Assembly (NCBI RefSeq): GCF_019857225.1
Contig: NZ_JAFJSY010000002.1
Coordinates: 248,001-312,000, forward strand
Source: Streptomyces plumbidurans
GTDB lineage: Bacteria > Actinomycetota > Actinomycetes > Streptomycetales > Streptomycetaceae
Reading direction: 5' to 3'
Length of the DNA: 64,000 nt
Positions 28,750 to 37,344 of this stretch are shown one piece after another. Each line of letters begins with the position of its first letter. Position 1 is the stretch's first letter. The notes beneath the pieces are model-generated. The model saw only the letters and a program-made list of their open reading frames with translations. It was not told where the DNA came from and did no database searches. Both the position numbers and the translations under genes were made by a program.

Positions 28750-30249
28750 GTGAGCAGCACGCTCTTCAGGACGAAGAACATCGAACAGTCCATCCAGGAC
28801 ACCGAGGAACCGGAACACGCGCTCAGGAAGTCACTGTCGGCTCTCGACCTGACGGTGTTCGGCGTCGGTGTCATCATCGGCACCGGCATCTTCGTCCTGA
28901 CCGGCACGGCGGCGAAGAACACCGCGGGCCCCGCGGTCTCACTCTCCTTCGTCGTCGCCGGAGTCGTCTGCGCGCTCGCCGCCCTGTGCTACGCCGAGTT
29001 CGCCTCCACGGTCCCGGTCGCGGGCTCCGCGTACACCTTCTCGTACGCCTCAATGGGCGAGTTCCCCGCCTGGATCATCGGCTGGGACCTGGTCCTGGAG
29101 CTGGCGCTCGGCACGGCGGTGGTGGCCGTCGGCTGGTCCGGCTACATCCACTCGCTGCTGGACAACGCCGGCTGGCATCTGCCCGAGGCGCTCAGCGGCC
29201 GGGACGGCGCCTCCGGGTTCGGCTTCGACATCCTCGCCGCGGCCCTCGTGCTGGTGCTGACCGCGATCCTCGTCCTCGGCATGAAGCTCTCCGCGCGGGT
29301 CACCTCGATCGTCGTCGCCATCAAGGTGGCCGTCGTCCTCGTCGTCATCATCGCGGGCGCCTTCTTCATCAAGGGCGACAACTACGACCCGTTCATCCCG
29401 AAGGAACAGGCCGTACCGGCGGGCGGCGATCTGAAGGCGCCACTGATCCAGCTGATGTTCGGCTGGGCGCCGTCCGACTTCGGTGTGATGGGCATCTTCA
29501 CCGCCGCGTCCGTCGTCTTCTTCGCCTTCATCGGCTTCGACGTCGTGGCCACCGCCGCCGAGGAGACCCGCAACCCGCAGCGGGACGTGCCGCGCGGCAT
29601 CCTCGGCTCCCTGATCATCTGCACCACGCTCTACGTCGCCGTGTCGATCGTGGTGACCGGCATGCAGAAGTACAGCAAGCTCTCCGTGGACGCGCCGCTC
29701 GCCGACGCGTTCAAGGCCACCGGGCACCCGTGGTTCGCCGGTCTGATCAGCTTCGGCGCCGCCGTCGGCCTGACCACGGTGTGCATGATCCTGCTCCTCG
29801 GCCAGTCCCGGGTGTTCTTCGCGATGAGCCGCGACGGGCTGCTGCCGCGGTTCTTCTCGCACACGCACCCCAGGTTCCGCACCCCGTACCGGCCGACGAT
29901 CCTCCTCGGCGTCATCATCGCGATCGTCGCCGGCTTCACCAGCCTCAGCGAGCTCGCCGAACTGGTGAACATCGGCACGCTCTTCGCCTTCATCATCGTC
30001 GCGATCAGCGTGATCATCCTGCGCAGGAGCCGCCCCGACCTGGAGCGTTCCTTCCGCACCCCGCTGGTGCCCTTCCTGCCGATCGTGTCGGTGCTGGCCT
30101 CGCTGTGGCTGATGCTGAACCTGCCCGCCGAGACCTGGCTGCGGTTCGCCATCTGGATGGTGATCGGCCTCGTCGTGTACTTCTTCTACAGCCGCTCCCA
30201 CAGCCGGCTCGCCCGGTCCGGAGAAGGGGCTGTGACGAGCAGTCAGTAG
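28750..30249 (+). CDS. APC-superfamily amino-acid permease
   Basis: 499-residue integral membrane transporter of the amino acid-polyamine-organocation superfamily (cationic amino-acid transporter-like). The first helix has the substrate-backbone motif GVGVIIGTGIFVLTG, and FIGFDVVATAAEETRNPQRD follows helix 6. About 12 membrane helices are expected. The GTG start has GGGAGG at 7 bases; an ATG five codons earlier overlaps that box. Monocistronic between two strong terminators. Substrate not determinable; a neutral or cationic amino acid is likely. Confidence 0.92.
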   Translation: MSSTLFRTKNIEQSIQDTEEPEHALRKSLSALDLTVFGVGVIIGTGIFVLTGTAAKNTAGPAVSLSFVVAGVVCALAALCYAEFASTVPVAGSAYTFSYASMGEFPAWIIGWDLVLELALGTAVVAVGWSGYIHSLLDNAGWHLPEALSGRDGASGFGFDILAAALVLVLTAILVLGMKLSARVTSIVVAIKVAVVLVVIIAGAFFIKGDNYDPFIPKEQAVPAGGDLKAPLIQLMFGWAPSDFGVMGIFTAASVVFFAFIGFDVVATAAEETRNPQRDVPRGILGSLIICTTLYVAVSIVVTGMQKYSKLSVDAPLADAFKATGHPWFAGLISFGAAVGLTTVCMILLLGQSRVFFAMSRDGLLPRFFSHTHPRFRTPYRPTILLGVIIAIVAGFTSLSELAELVNIGTLFAFIIVAISVIILRRSRPDLERSFRTPLVPFLPIVSVLASLWLMLNLPAETWLRFAIWMVIGLVVYFFYSRSHSRLARSGEGAVTSSQ

Positions 30250-30264
30250 ACGTCGTCTTCAGAT

Positions 30265-30313
30265 CCGCGGCCCCCGTGCGTCCCCTTTCGGAGAGGACGG
30301 ACGGGGGCCGCGG
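30265..30313. terminator. bidirectional terminator between permease and NYN gene
   Basis: Arms CCGCGGCCCCCGT (30265-30277) and ACGGGGGCCGCGG (30301-30313); the loop holds a smaller stem (GTCC with GGAC). It serves converging genes. Confidence 0.85.
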
Positions 30314-30335
30314 GGCGTTCTCGTGAGTCGAGGCG

Positions 30336-30722
30336 CTACGACGGTCTGACGGTCCGTGGGCCCGCGACCTCGGCGCCCAGATCCTGTACGCGCCGCCGCA
30401 GTTCCCGGTCCGCCGTCACCACCAGGACGGGCCGCTCGCCCGCGCCCGCCACCAGCTCGACCATGCGGTCGTCCCCGCTGCCCGGGGCCGGCTCCACCCG
30501 TACGCCGGGCACGGACTCCACCCCGCGGGCGGCGCCCTCGACCACGAGGACGATCTCGACGGGCCCGTCGTGGCCCGGCAGGCCGTCGGCCGCCAGCCGG
30601 TCGCGCAGGCGTTCCGCGGCGCCCCTGCGGTCGCGCCACCAGCCGTCGGGGACCGACCCGACGACGTTCGCGGCGTCGACGATCAGCAGCAGCGGGGAGT
30701 CACCCCGGTCATCGGCCCCCAT
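30336..30722 (-). CDS. NYN/PIN-like domain protein
   Basis: 128-residue protein of the NYN (PIN-like) group: LLLIVDAANVVGSVPDGWWRDR at the N-terminus carries the acidic Asp-Ala-Asn motif of that nuclease fold. DDRMVELVAG and VVTADRELRRRV supply the other usual acidic positions. Streptomyces orthologues are sometimes labelled NTP pyrophosphohydrolase, which the motifs do not support. It follows the oxidoreductase gene by 3 bases in the same operon. A ribonuclease role is plausible from the fold only. Confidence 0.8.
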   Translation of the reverse strand: MGADDRGDSPLLLIVDAANVVGSVPDGWWRDRRGAAERLRDRLAADGLPGHDGPVEIVLVVEGAARGVESVPGVRVEPAPGSGDDRMVELVAGAGERPVLVVTADRELRRRVQDLGAEVAGPRTVRPS

Positions 30723-30725
30723 GAG

Positions 30726-31664
30726 TCAGCCGGCCCGCTTCCCGTCCTCGTTCTCTTTCGCGTTCTCGTTCCCTTTCTCGTTCTCCTTCTCGTCGAAGCT
30801 GGCGAAGTACGCCGCGGCCATGTCCTCGTCGGCGTGGCCCTGGGCGGCGGCCCGCTCCATGCGCTCCGCGCTCGCGGCGGCCACGTCCAGCCGTACCCCG
30901 TGCTGCCGGCCGGCCTCCACGATCAGCCGGGCGTCCTTGGCCGCGGTGTCCACCGCGAAGCTGGCCGGGGTGAGCCGGTCCTCCAGCACCAGGGCCGCCT
31001 TGGCCTTGAGGTAGCCCATGTCGAGCGGACCGCCGGCGATCAGGTCGAAGAAGCTGTCCGGGGCGACGTCGAGCGCCTTCGCCAGCGCCAGGACCTCGCC
31101 GGTCGCCGCGGTGGCCGCGAGCACCCAGCTGTTGGCCACCAGCTTCAGCCGGCTCGCGCTGCCCGCCGCGCCGTCCTCGCCCGTCCACACGGTGCGCGCG
31201 CCGACCGCGTCGAACAGCGGCTGCACGGTCTTGCGGCCCTCGACGGGCCCGGCGGCCAGCACGGTCAGCTGACCGGCCTCGGCGGGCTGGCGGGAGCCGA
31301 GCACGGGGGCGTCGTAGAAGACGAGTTCGTGCTCCCGGGCGAACGCGGCGAGGTCGCCGGTCGCCTCGATGCCCGCGGTGGTCGCCTGCACCCAGGCGGC
31401 GCCGGGGCGCAGCGCCGAGGCGGCCTCGCGCATGACGGCCAGGGCGGCGGGACCGTCGTAGAGCATCGTCAGGACGGCGTCGGCGCCCCGCACCGCCTCG
31501 GCGGGGGAGTCGCAGACGTGGATGCCGTCGGAGGTGAGCGGCTCGGCCTTGGCGCGGGTGCGGTTCCAGGCGCGGACGGTGTGGCCGGCGCGGGCGAGGT
31601 TGCGCGCCATCGCGGCGCCCATGATGCCCGTGCCCAGGACGCTCACGGTGAGCTGGTCGGTCAT
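30726..31664 (-). CDS. beta-hydroxyacid dehydrogenase family NAD(P) oxidoreductase
   Basis: 312-residue member of the 3-hydroxyisobutyrate/tartronate-semialdehyde reductase family: Rossmann motif VSVLGTGIMGAAMARNLARA, the substrate loop YDAPVLGSRQPAEAGQLTVLAAG, and the catalytic Lys in SRLKLVANSWVL. It reduces or oxidises a small beta-hydroxyacid; substrate unknown. The last about 22 residues form an odd tail built almost only of Glu, Lys, Asn, Asp and Gly with recurring KEN/GNEN units, encoded by a C/T-rich near-repeat; this is not part of the family fold. Upstream gene of a two-gene operon with the NYN protein. Confidence 0.9.
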   Translation of the reverse strand: MTDQLTVSVLGTGIMGAAMARNLARAGHTVRAWNRTRAKAEPLTSDGIHVCDSPAEAVRGADAVLTMLYDGPAALAVMREAASALRPGAAWVQATTAGIEATGDLAAFAREHELVFYDAPVLGSRQPAEAGQLTVLAAGPVEGRKTVQPLFDAVGARTVWTGEDGAAGSASRLKLVANSWVLAATAATGEVLALAKALDVAPDSFFDLIAGGPLDMGYLKAKAALVLEDRLTPASFAVDTAAKDARLIVEAGRQHGVRLDVAAASAERMERAAAQGHADEDMAAAYFASFDEKENEKGNENAKENEDGKRAG

Positions 31665-31825
31665 GAGGTCGGCTTCCTTACTCGTGCGGGGTTGCCCTTG
31701 TGCGGTGGTTGCTGGGTACAGCCTGCCCGCCGGGTGCCCCGTCGCGCGCACCGGACCCGTTCGGAGCCGTGCGTCACGCGGGGGCCGGGACGCGCCGGGC
31801 GCGCCGCCCCGCATAGAGTGAACCG

Positions 31826-32842
31826 GTGAACGGCGACTGGCTCATACGCGGCCGCGACGGCCGGCTCAGTGTCTATCTGCCGACGGACGACGCGGTCCTG
31901 TGCCGCGCGGAACGCGGACCCGGCAGCGCGTGGACACCCGCGCACCGGATCGGCGGCGACCAGAAGCTGCTCCCGTCCCCCGCCGTCGGCCAGGGGCGCA
32001 ACGCCTACGCCCATCTGGTCTCCTGGCGGCCCACCGTCCCCGGCGAGGCCGGCCTGGTCCACTCCACCCACTTCCGGCCCCGGCTCGCCGCCCTCGACTG
32101 GAACCCGATCGGCCACCCCAACAAGAAGGGCGACCGGACCGGTACCCCGGCGGTCGCGGTCGACGCCGAGGGCCGCGCCCATGTCTTCGTCCGCAACGGG
32201 GGCGGCGGGGTGAGCATGCTCGGCCAGAAGGAGAAGGGCGGCTGGGGGCCCTGGCGCGACCTCAAGGGGCGTGAGGTGCAAGAGGAGTTGGCGGCCGTCA
32301 CCGGCGAGTCCGGACGCGTCGAGCTGTACGCGGCCGTCCCCGGCGGCCTCGTGTACTGGCGGCAGGAGAAGGCGGGGGAACAGCCCGCGCTGGAGGAGGC
32401 ACTGGAGGCCTCCGTCCGCCCGGGCACCCTGCGCGCCCTCGCCACCTCCCCGCAGAGCACCACCCTCTTCTACACCGACGACTCGGGCGACCTGTGCGCC
32501 TGGCGCCCCGGCGGCAAGGCGGTCACGCTGTTGCCGTCGGCCGGACCGGGCCCGGTCTCCGCGGTGCGCTGCGAACTCGACGGCCACGACTGCACGTTGC
32601 TCGCCCAGCGCTCGGCGAGCGGGCGCGTCGCCTTCGCCGCGTACCCCACCGAGCAGGAGTCGGCGGGCGCCTGGTGGACCGAGTCGGGCCCCGCGCTCCC
32701 CTCGGACGCCACGGTCTCCCTCGCGACCGACGAGGACGGCCGCGTGGTGGCGGCGACGCTGTCACCGTCGACGGGACAGCTGTTCCTCACCCGGCGCAAG
32801 GACGAGCCGGGGCTGGCGTTGGAGGCCTGGCGGGAGGTGTGA
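31826..32842 (+). CDS. cytoplasmic PLL-like beta-propeller protein (paralogue 1)
   Basis: 338-residue protein with no signal peptide or membrane segment, made of repeated blades of about 45-50 residues: VDAEGRAHVFVRNGGGG, KGGWGPWRDLKG, GRVELYAAVPGGLVYWRQ, LFYTDDSGDLCAWRPGG. The pattern matches PLL-like (fucose-binding-lectin-type) beta-propellers. A paralogue follows after 145 bases, and the same repeats form the C-terminus of the PIG-L protein 10 kb downstream. No enzymatic motif is visible. Given the glycan genes around it, binding of an intracellular saccharide or glycan intermediate is the best inference. Confidence 0.85.
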   Translation: MNGDWLIRGRDGRLSVYLPTDDAVLCRAERGPGSAWTPAHRIGGDQKLLPSPAVGQGRNAYAHLVSWRPTVPGEAGLVHSTHFRPRLAALDWNPIGHPNKKGDRTGTPAVAVDAEGRAHVFVRNGGGGVSMLGQKEKGGWGPWRDLKGREVQEELAAVTGESGRVELYAAVPGGLVYWRQEKAGEQPALEEALEASVRPGTLRALATSPQSTTLFYTDDSGDLCAWRPGGKAVTLLPSAGPGPVSAVRCELDGHDCTLLAQRSASGRVAFAAYPTEQESAGAWWTESGPALPSDATVSLATDEDGRVVAATLSPSTGQLFLTRRKDEPGLALEAWREV

Positions 32843-32987
32843 GGGGCGGCGGCCTCCACGCCTTGGTCACACGGTGTTCGCAGAACGTTCGACCTATGAT
32901 GGGGCGCGCCCGGCTTCCCCGTGCAACAGGTGTCCGGGAAACGGCAGGTCAGCCACGCCGGGCGGCAAGGGAGGGGCGGGCCACGTC

Positions 32988-34130
32988 ATGCGGACCGGAT
33001 CCGGGCGCGGCGCCGCCCGACGCAGAACGACCGAGCACGCTGTCGCACACCGGGAGACCGGGGGTCACGGCGGACACGGGGGCCACGCGGCGGAGGCGAC
33101 CGTGGACGGCCGCTGGCTGCTGCGCGGCAAGGACGGCCGGCTGACGGCCTACGCCCGCACCCGTGGCGGGCTGCTGCGCTGGACGGAGCTCCGGCCGGGC
33201 GGTCCGCACTGGACGGGCCCCGAGTTCTTCCCCGTGGCGGACCTGACCCATCTGTCGGTGGTCCAGGGGGCGGACAGCTACGTCCACTTCCTGGGGCGAC
33301 GTGAGGTGCGCAAGGGCGACGGGCCGCCCGCCGTGGACATCGTGCACGCCATCCAGTACCAGACGAGCCGTCCGGTCACCGAGTGGCGTTCGCTGGGCAA
33401 TCCGCACAAGGACCGGGAGAAGGCCGCACGCTTCGGCACACCCGTGGGCGCGGTGAGCGGGTCGGGGCGCGTGCACGTCTTCGCGCGCAACGCGGGGCGC
33501 GGTCTGATGCTGCGCCGCGAGGGCCCGACCGGGAAGTGGCAGCCGTGGGAGGACCTCCACGGCAGCGGGGTGCGGGACGGACTCGCGGTGACCTCCCACG
33601 CGTCCGGGCGCATCGAGGTGCTGGCGGGCGGCGGCCAGGACGCCATGTGGTGGCGGCAGGCCGAACCCGACGGAGGCTTCGGGCAGGAGCCGAACATCGC
33701 GCTGCAGGTCACCCCGGGCACGGCGGCCGCGCTGGAGACGGCGCCGGACCGGGCGACGTACTACTGGGCCGACCGGAACACCGGCGGGCTGGTCGCCCAC
33801 CGGCCGGGCGGCTGGCTGATCCCGCTCGGGGGCGCCCCGGCCGCCGAGCCCCCCGCGCTGCTGCGGGCGCCGCTCGACGGCTACGACTGCACCGTGCTCG
33901 CGCACCGCGGCCTCGACGGCGAGGTCATGCTGGCGGTGTGCGGCACCGAGAACGAACAGGCGGGCCTTTGGTGGTCGCCCACCGGTGAGTCCTCCGCCGG
34001 GGCCCCCGCCCTGTCCCTGGACGCCCACGGCCGCGTCGTCATGGCCACCGTCACCAAGGACGGCGCCCTCCACATAGCCCGCCAGTCGGGCGGGCCGGGC
34101 CTGGCGCTGTCTCCGTCGGTACGCGTCTGA
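32988..34130 (+). CDS. cytoplasmic PLL-like beta-propeller protein (paralogue 2)
   Basis: 380-residue paralogue of the preceding gene: VDGRWLLRGKDGRLTAYART, SGRVHVFARNAGRGL, GKWQPWEDLHGSG, GRIEVLAGGGQDAMWW, TYYWADRNTGGLVAHRPGG. The N-terminal about 40 residues are Arg/His/Gly-rich and differ from paralogue 1. AGGGAGG lies 12 bases before the ATG, a slightly long spacing; later in-frame starts cannot be excluded. Same orientation as paralogue 1, so the two are probably co-transcribed. No signal peptide. Function unknown beyond the expected carbohydrate-binding fold. Confidence 0.82.
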   Translation: MRTGSGRGAARRRTTEHAVAHRETGGHGGHGGHAAEATVDGRWLLRGKDGRLTAYARTRGGLLRWTELRPGGPHWTGPEFFPVADLTHLSVVQGADSYVHFLGRREVRKGDGPPAVDIVHAIQYQTSRPVTEWRSLGNPHKDREKAARFGTPVGAVSGSGRVHVFARNAGRGLMLRREGPTGKWQPWEDLHGSGVRDGLAVTSHASGRIEVLAGGGQDAMWWRQAEPDGGFGQEPNIALQVTPGTAAALETAPDRATYYWADRNTGGLVAHRPGGWLIPLGGAPAAEPPALLRAPLDGYDCTVLAHRGLDGEVMLAVCGTENEQAGLWWSPTGESSAGAPALSLDAHGRVVMATVTKDGALHIARQSGGPGLALSPSVRV

Positions 34131-34207
34131 CGGGCGGACGGACGGGCGCGCGCGGACGGACGCGGCGGGTGGCGGGGGAGGGTGCCGTGCCGCCCCCGCC
34201 CCGGCCG

Positions 34208-35317
34208 TCAGGAGCTCGACCCCGAACCCCCGCCCCGCGCCGGTGACTTCTTCGCCGACTCGGGGATCTCCTGGTCCTTGCGCAGGGCCGCCCAGAGGCG
34301 GTCGGCGTTCGGCTGGGCGGCGACCACGCGGTTCGGGTCCTGCACGTCGTACTTCACCGGCAGCATGATCGTCTCCATCGTGGCGGGGTCGATGCCGTTC
34401 ATGCTGCGGGCGAACCTGGCGAGCTTGGTGAGGGAGGCGAGCCCCGAGTCGGTGGTGAGGGACTTGGTCAGGCCGTTGGCGATCCGGTAGGTCTTCGTGG
34501 GGCTGCCGAGCAGGTCCTGCTTCTTGATCTCGCTCAGCAGGGCGATCATGAACTGCTGCTGCAGACCGATGCGTCCGAGGTCGCTGCCGTCGCCGATGCC
34601 GTGCCGGGTGCGCACGAACTCCAGCGACTGCGTGCCGTCGAGCCGATGCGCACCGGCCGTCAGATCAAGGCCGCTGGACTTGTCGTGGATGTCCTGGTCG
34701 ACGGTGATGTCCACCCCGCCGATCGCGTCGACGAGCCCCTTGAAGCCCGCGAAGTCGATCTCCACGAAGTGGTCGAGGCGGACGCCCGACATCTGCTCGA
34801 CCGTCTTGACCACACAGGCCGGACCGGCCAGCGAGTAGACCGAGTTGAACATCACGCGCTTCGCGGAGGGCAGCTGCGAGCCGTCCTTCGCCCGGCACTC
34901 GGGCCGTGTCACCAGCGTGTCGCGCGGGATGCTCACGGCGACCGCCTTCCGCCGGCCCTCGGGTATGTGGATCACCAACGCGGTGTCGGAGCGCGCCCCC
35001 GCGACCTTGCCCGTGCCCAGGGACGCGTTGGCGCCGGAGCGCGAGTCCGAGCCGAGGACCAGGAGGTTCTGCCCCGACGTGGGCAGCTTCTCGGGGCGGT
35101 TGTCACCGATCGCCTTGTCCAGATCGACGCCCTTGATGTTGCCGTTGAGATCGCTGTAGATCCAGTAACCGGCACCGCCCGCGGCCAGCACCAGCAGGAC
35201 GAGGCTCAGCGCGATCCAGCGCCAGATCCGACGGCGCCGACGGGGCGGCCTGGCCCGGCGGCGTGACGGTGCGTGCCCTGAGTCCCGGGGCCCCGTCTCC
35301 GTCTGGGCGTGCGTCAT
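34208..35317 (-). CDS. LytR-CpsA-Psr (LCP) family glycopolymer ligase
   Basis: 369-residue membrane protein: an Arg-rich cytoplasmic N-terminus, one transmembrane helix at about residues 32-55 (IALSLVLLVLAAGGAGYWIY), then an extracellular LCP domain. Motifs: NLLVLGSDSR, ARSDTALVIHIPEG, VSIPRDTLV, VDAIGGVDI and LEFVRTRHG followed by DLGRIGLQQQF, which carry the Asp and Arg residues that bind the polyprenyl pyrophosphate. LCP enzymes move glycopolymers from undecaprenyl carriers to peptidoglycan. It is divergent from the Stealth operon, consistent with attaching the product of that operon to the wall. The start is the ATG with GAGAGGAC upstream; an earlier in-frame ATG lacks a box. Confidence 0.93.
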   Translation of the reverse strand: MTHAQTETGPRDSGHAPSRRRARPPRRRRRIWRWIALSLVLLVLAAGGAGYWIYSDLNGNIKGVDLDKAIGDNRPEKLPTSGQNLLVLGSDSRSGANASLGTGKVAGARSDTALVIHIPEGRRKAVAVSIPRDTLVTRPECRAKDGSQLPSAKRVMFNSVYSLAGPACVVKTVEQMSGVRLDHFVEIDFAGFKGLVDAIGGVDITVDQDIHDKSSGLDLTAGAHRLDGTQSLEFVRTRHGIGDGSDLGRIGLQQQFMIALLSEIKKQDLLGSPTKTYRIANGLTKSLTTDSGLASLTKLARFARSMNGIDPATMETIMLPVKYDVQDPNRVVAAQPNADRLWAALRKDQEIPESAKKSPARGGGSGSSS

Positions 35318-35452
35318 GTGCGTTCGGTCCTCTCTCCTCAACCAAATGGCTCGGGGCACGAGTGGGGGGAGAGGCCGGGCCCGTCTGCGGTGGTGGACGG
35401 TCGTCCACCGGTCATCAGACGTTCAGAAGCAATTAAGGGTTGTATGTGTTTT

Positions 35453-35501
35453 CTGTCATTTCTGACTGATCTTGACAGCTGTGTATGCGCTTGCTGATGA
35501 T
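35453..35501 (+). promoter_or_regulatory. promoter of the Stealth operon with overlapping dyad
   Basis: TTGACA (35472-35477), 18-base spacer, GATGAT (35496-35501): a housekeeping sigma-type promoter, in an unusually A/T-rich stretch. CTGTCA (35453-35458) and TGACAG (35473-35478) form a dyad across the -35 box and could bind a regulator. Confidence 0.55.
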
Positions 35502-35539
35502 GTGCCGGTCCTGTGAAGGTTAAACATTCGGTGTGAACC

Positions 35540-35562
35540 GGCGACGGCTGCCTGCCGTCGCC
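35540..35562 (+). other. leader hairpin of the Stealth operon
   Basis: Perfect 9-base arms GGCGACGGC (35540-35548) and GCCGTCGCC (35554-35562), 5-base loop, inside a predicted leader of almost 190 bases. No U tract follows. The rest of the LCP-Stealth intergenic region shows no gene. Confidence 0.5.
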
Positions 35563-35697
35563 GATGTGGTCGCATTTCGAGCCGGGGGGCACGAAGGCGA
35601 GCGACCACGAGTACTCACCTTCGGCCGTGCCGGGTGAGCAAGGGGAGGGTGGGGTGGCTGTGCTGCTGTGTGCGTCGGCCCGTGGGGGGCGATCGAC

Positions 35698-37329
35698 GTG
35701 ACGGCCGTATCCGATCATGCTGTGGGGCGGGCGCCGCGTCCGGCCGCCGGTCGAACCGCTCGAGGCGGTGCCGCGGCGCGTCCCGCCGCCGGCTCCGTGC
35801 CCACCACGGCGACCGCGGAGCACGGTGACGTCTACGTCGAGCCCGGCCTGACGCCGCTGTCGGCACGCGAGGCCAACCGCAGCGCGCTGACCGCCCTGCT
35901 CGACTCGGCCGGCGTCCCCCACTTCGCCGTCCGCGGCACCGCCGACCACGGCACGGTCGTCGCCGTCGCCGAGGAGTACCGGGAGCGGGTGCTGGGCGCG
36001 GTGTTCCGCGGGCTGAGCCAGTACCCGGGGCACCTGAGCGTGATCGACCCCGACGCACCCCGTCCGTCCAAGCCCGTGTCCTCCCGGGACTCCAGGGCCT
36101 GGCGCGAGGTCACCGCCGCGCGCGTCCTGCAGGTCAGCTGGTACCGCACCGACCCGGGGCGGCATCTGCTGCTCGGGCACGAGTACGGCTGCGCGGTCGA
36201 GTTCTGGCTGCGCAACGGCGGCTACCTCGTCGCGCCGCGTGCCAACCGCGCCACCTGGGCCGTCGCGGCCGACGGCCCGAACGTCCTCGGGGCGGCCAGA
36301 CTGTTCAGTCGGTTCGTGTCGGACTGGACCCCGCGGCACCTGGCGCCCGCGCTCGCCACCCGCTCCGAGTTCCTGGTGAACTGCGCGGACGACATCACCT
36401 TCCCCGTCGACGCGGTCTACACCTGGGTCGACGGCAACGACCCGGCCTGGCAGCAGCGCAAGGCGCAGGCGAAGGGCGAGGTCTACCACGCGGAGTCGGC
36501 CAGCGACGCGCGCTTCATCAGCCGCGACGAACTGCGCTACTCGGTGCGCTCGTTGCACCTGTTCGCGCCCTGGATCCGCAACGTGTACATCGTCACCGAC
36601 GACCAGGTCCCGCCGTGGCTGCGCGAGGACCTGCCCGGGGTGCGGATCGCCACCCACCGCGAGATCTTCCGCGACCGCTCGGTGCTGCCGGTGTTCAACT
36701 CGCACGCCATCGAGTCGCAGCTGCACCACATCGAGGGCCTGGCCGAGCACTTCCTGTACTTCAACGACGACATGTTCATGGGCCGCCCGGTGGCCCCGCA
36801 CGCCTTCTTCACGCCGAGCGGCACCGCCCGCTACTTCCCCTCGCGCAACCGCATCCCGCAGGGCCCCGTCGTGGAGACCGACACCCCGGTCGACGCGGCG
36901 TGCAAGAACAACCGGGCTTTGCTGAGGAAACGTTTCGGCAGGGTGATCACCCAGCCGATGGAACACATCCCCTACGCCCTGCGCCGGTCCGCGATGGAGG
37001 AGGCCGAACGGGACTTCCCCGAGGCCTGGGCCCGCACGGCGGCCAGCCGCTTCCGCGCGATGACCGACCTGTCGCCCACCTCGTCCTTCGCGCTGTACTA
37101 CGCGGCCCTCACCGGCCGTGCGCAACCGGGATCGATGCCCTTCACCTACCTGCAACTGGCGGTGCCGGACCTCGCAGACCGGCTGCAACGGCTGCTGGAC
37201 GGCCGGGACCAGGACTCCTTCTGCCTCAACGACGCCTTCTCGACACCCGAGGACATCGAGGCACAGCAGGAACTGCTGGACGGCTTCCTCAACGCGTACT
37301 TCCCCACACCCAGCCCCCACGAGAGATGA
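35698..37329 (+). CDS. Stealth-family exopolysaccharide sugar-phosphate transferase 1
   Basis: 543-residue cytoplasmic transferase of the Stealth family, which forms hexose-1-phosphate linkages in bacterial capsules and resembles eukaryotic GlcNAc-1-phosphotransferase. All four conserved regions are present: CR1 FPVDAVYTWVDGNDPAW (about 235), CR2 from SRDELRYSVRSL (about 275) to EHFLYFNDDMFMGRPV (about 352), CR3 VDAACKNNRALLRKRFG (about 398), and CR4 DSFCLNDAF (about 505). The GTG start has a G-rich box at 9 bases; more upstream starts are possible but poorer. First gene of a five-gene operon. S. coelicolor has the same three tandem paralogues annotated as exopolysaccharide phosphotransferases. 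Confidence 0.93.
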   Translation: MTAVSDHAVGRAPRPAAGRTARGGAAARPAAGSVPTTATAEHGDVYVEPGLTPLSAREANRSALTALLDSAGVPHFAVRGTADHGTVVAVAEEYRERVLGAVFRGLSQYPGHLSVIDPDAPRPSKPVSSRDSRAWREVTAARVLQVSWYRTDPGRHLLLGHEYGCAVEFWLRNGGYLVAPRANRATWAVAADGPNVLGAARLFSRFVSDWTPRHLAPALATRSEFLVNCADDITFPVDAVYTWVDGNDPAWQQRKAQAKGEVYHAESASDARFISRDELRYSVRSLHLFAPWIRNVYIVTDDQVPPWLREDLPGVRIATHREIFRDRSVLPVFNSHAIESQLHHIEGLAEHFLYFNDDMFMGRPVAPHAFFTPSGTARYFPSRNRIPQGPVVETDTPVDAACKNNRALLRKRFGRVITQPMEHIPYALRRSAMEEAERDFPEAWARTAASRFRAMTDLSPTSSFALYYAALTGRAQPGSMPFTYLQLAVPDLADRLQRLLDGRDQDSFCLNDAFSTPEDIEAQQELLDGFLNAYFPTPSPHER

Positions 37330-37344
37330 AACGGAGTTCATGAC

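Noticed and set aside
30336..30722. NTP pyrophosphohydrolase
   Set aside because: No MazG or Nudix motif; the N-terminal Asp-Ala-Asn motif fits the NYN/PIN fold.
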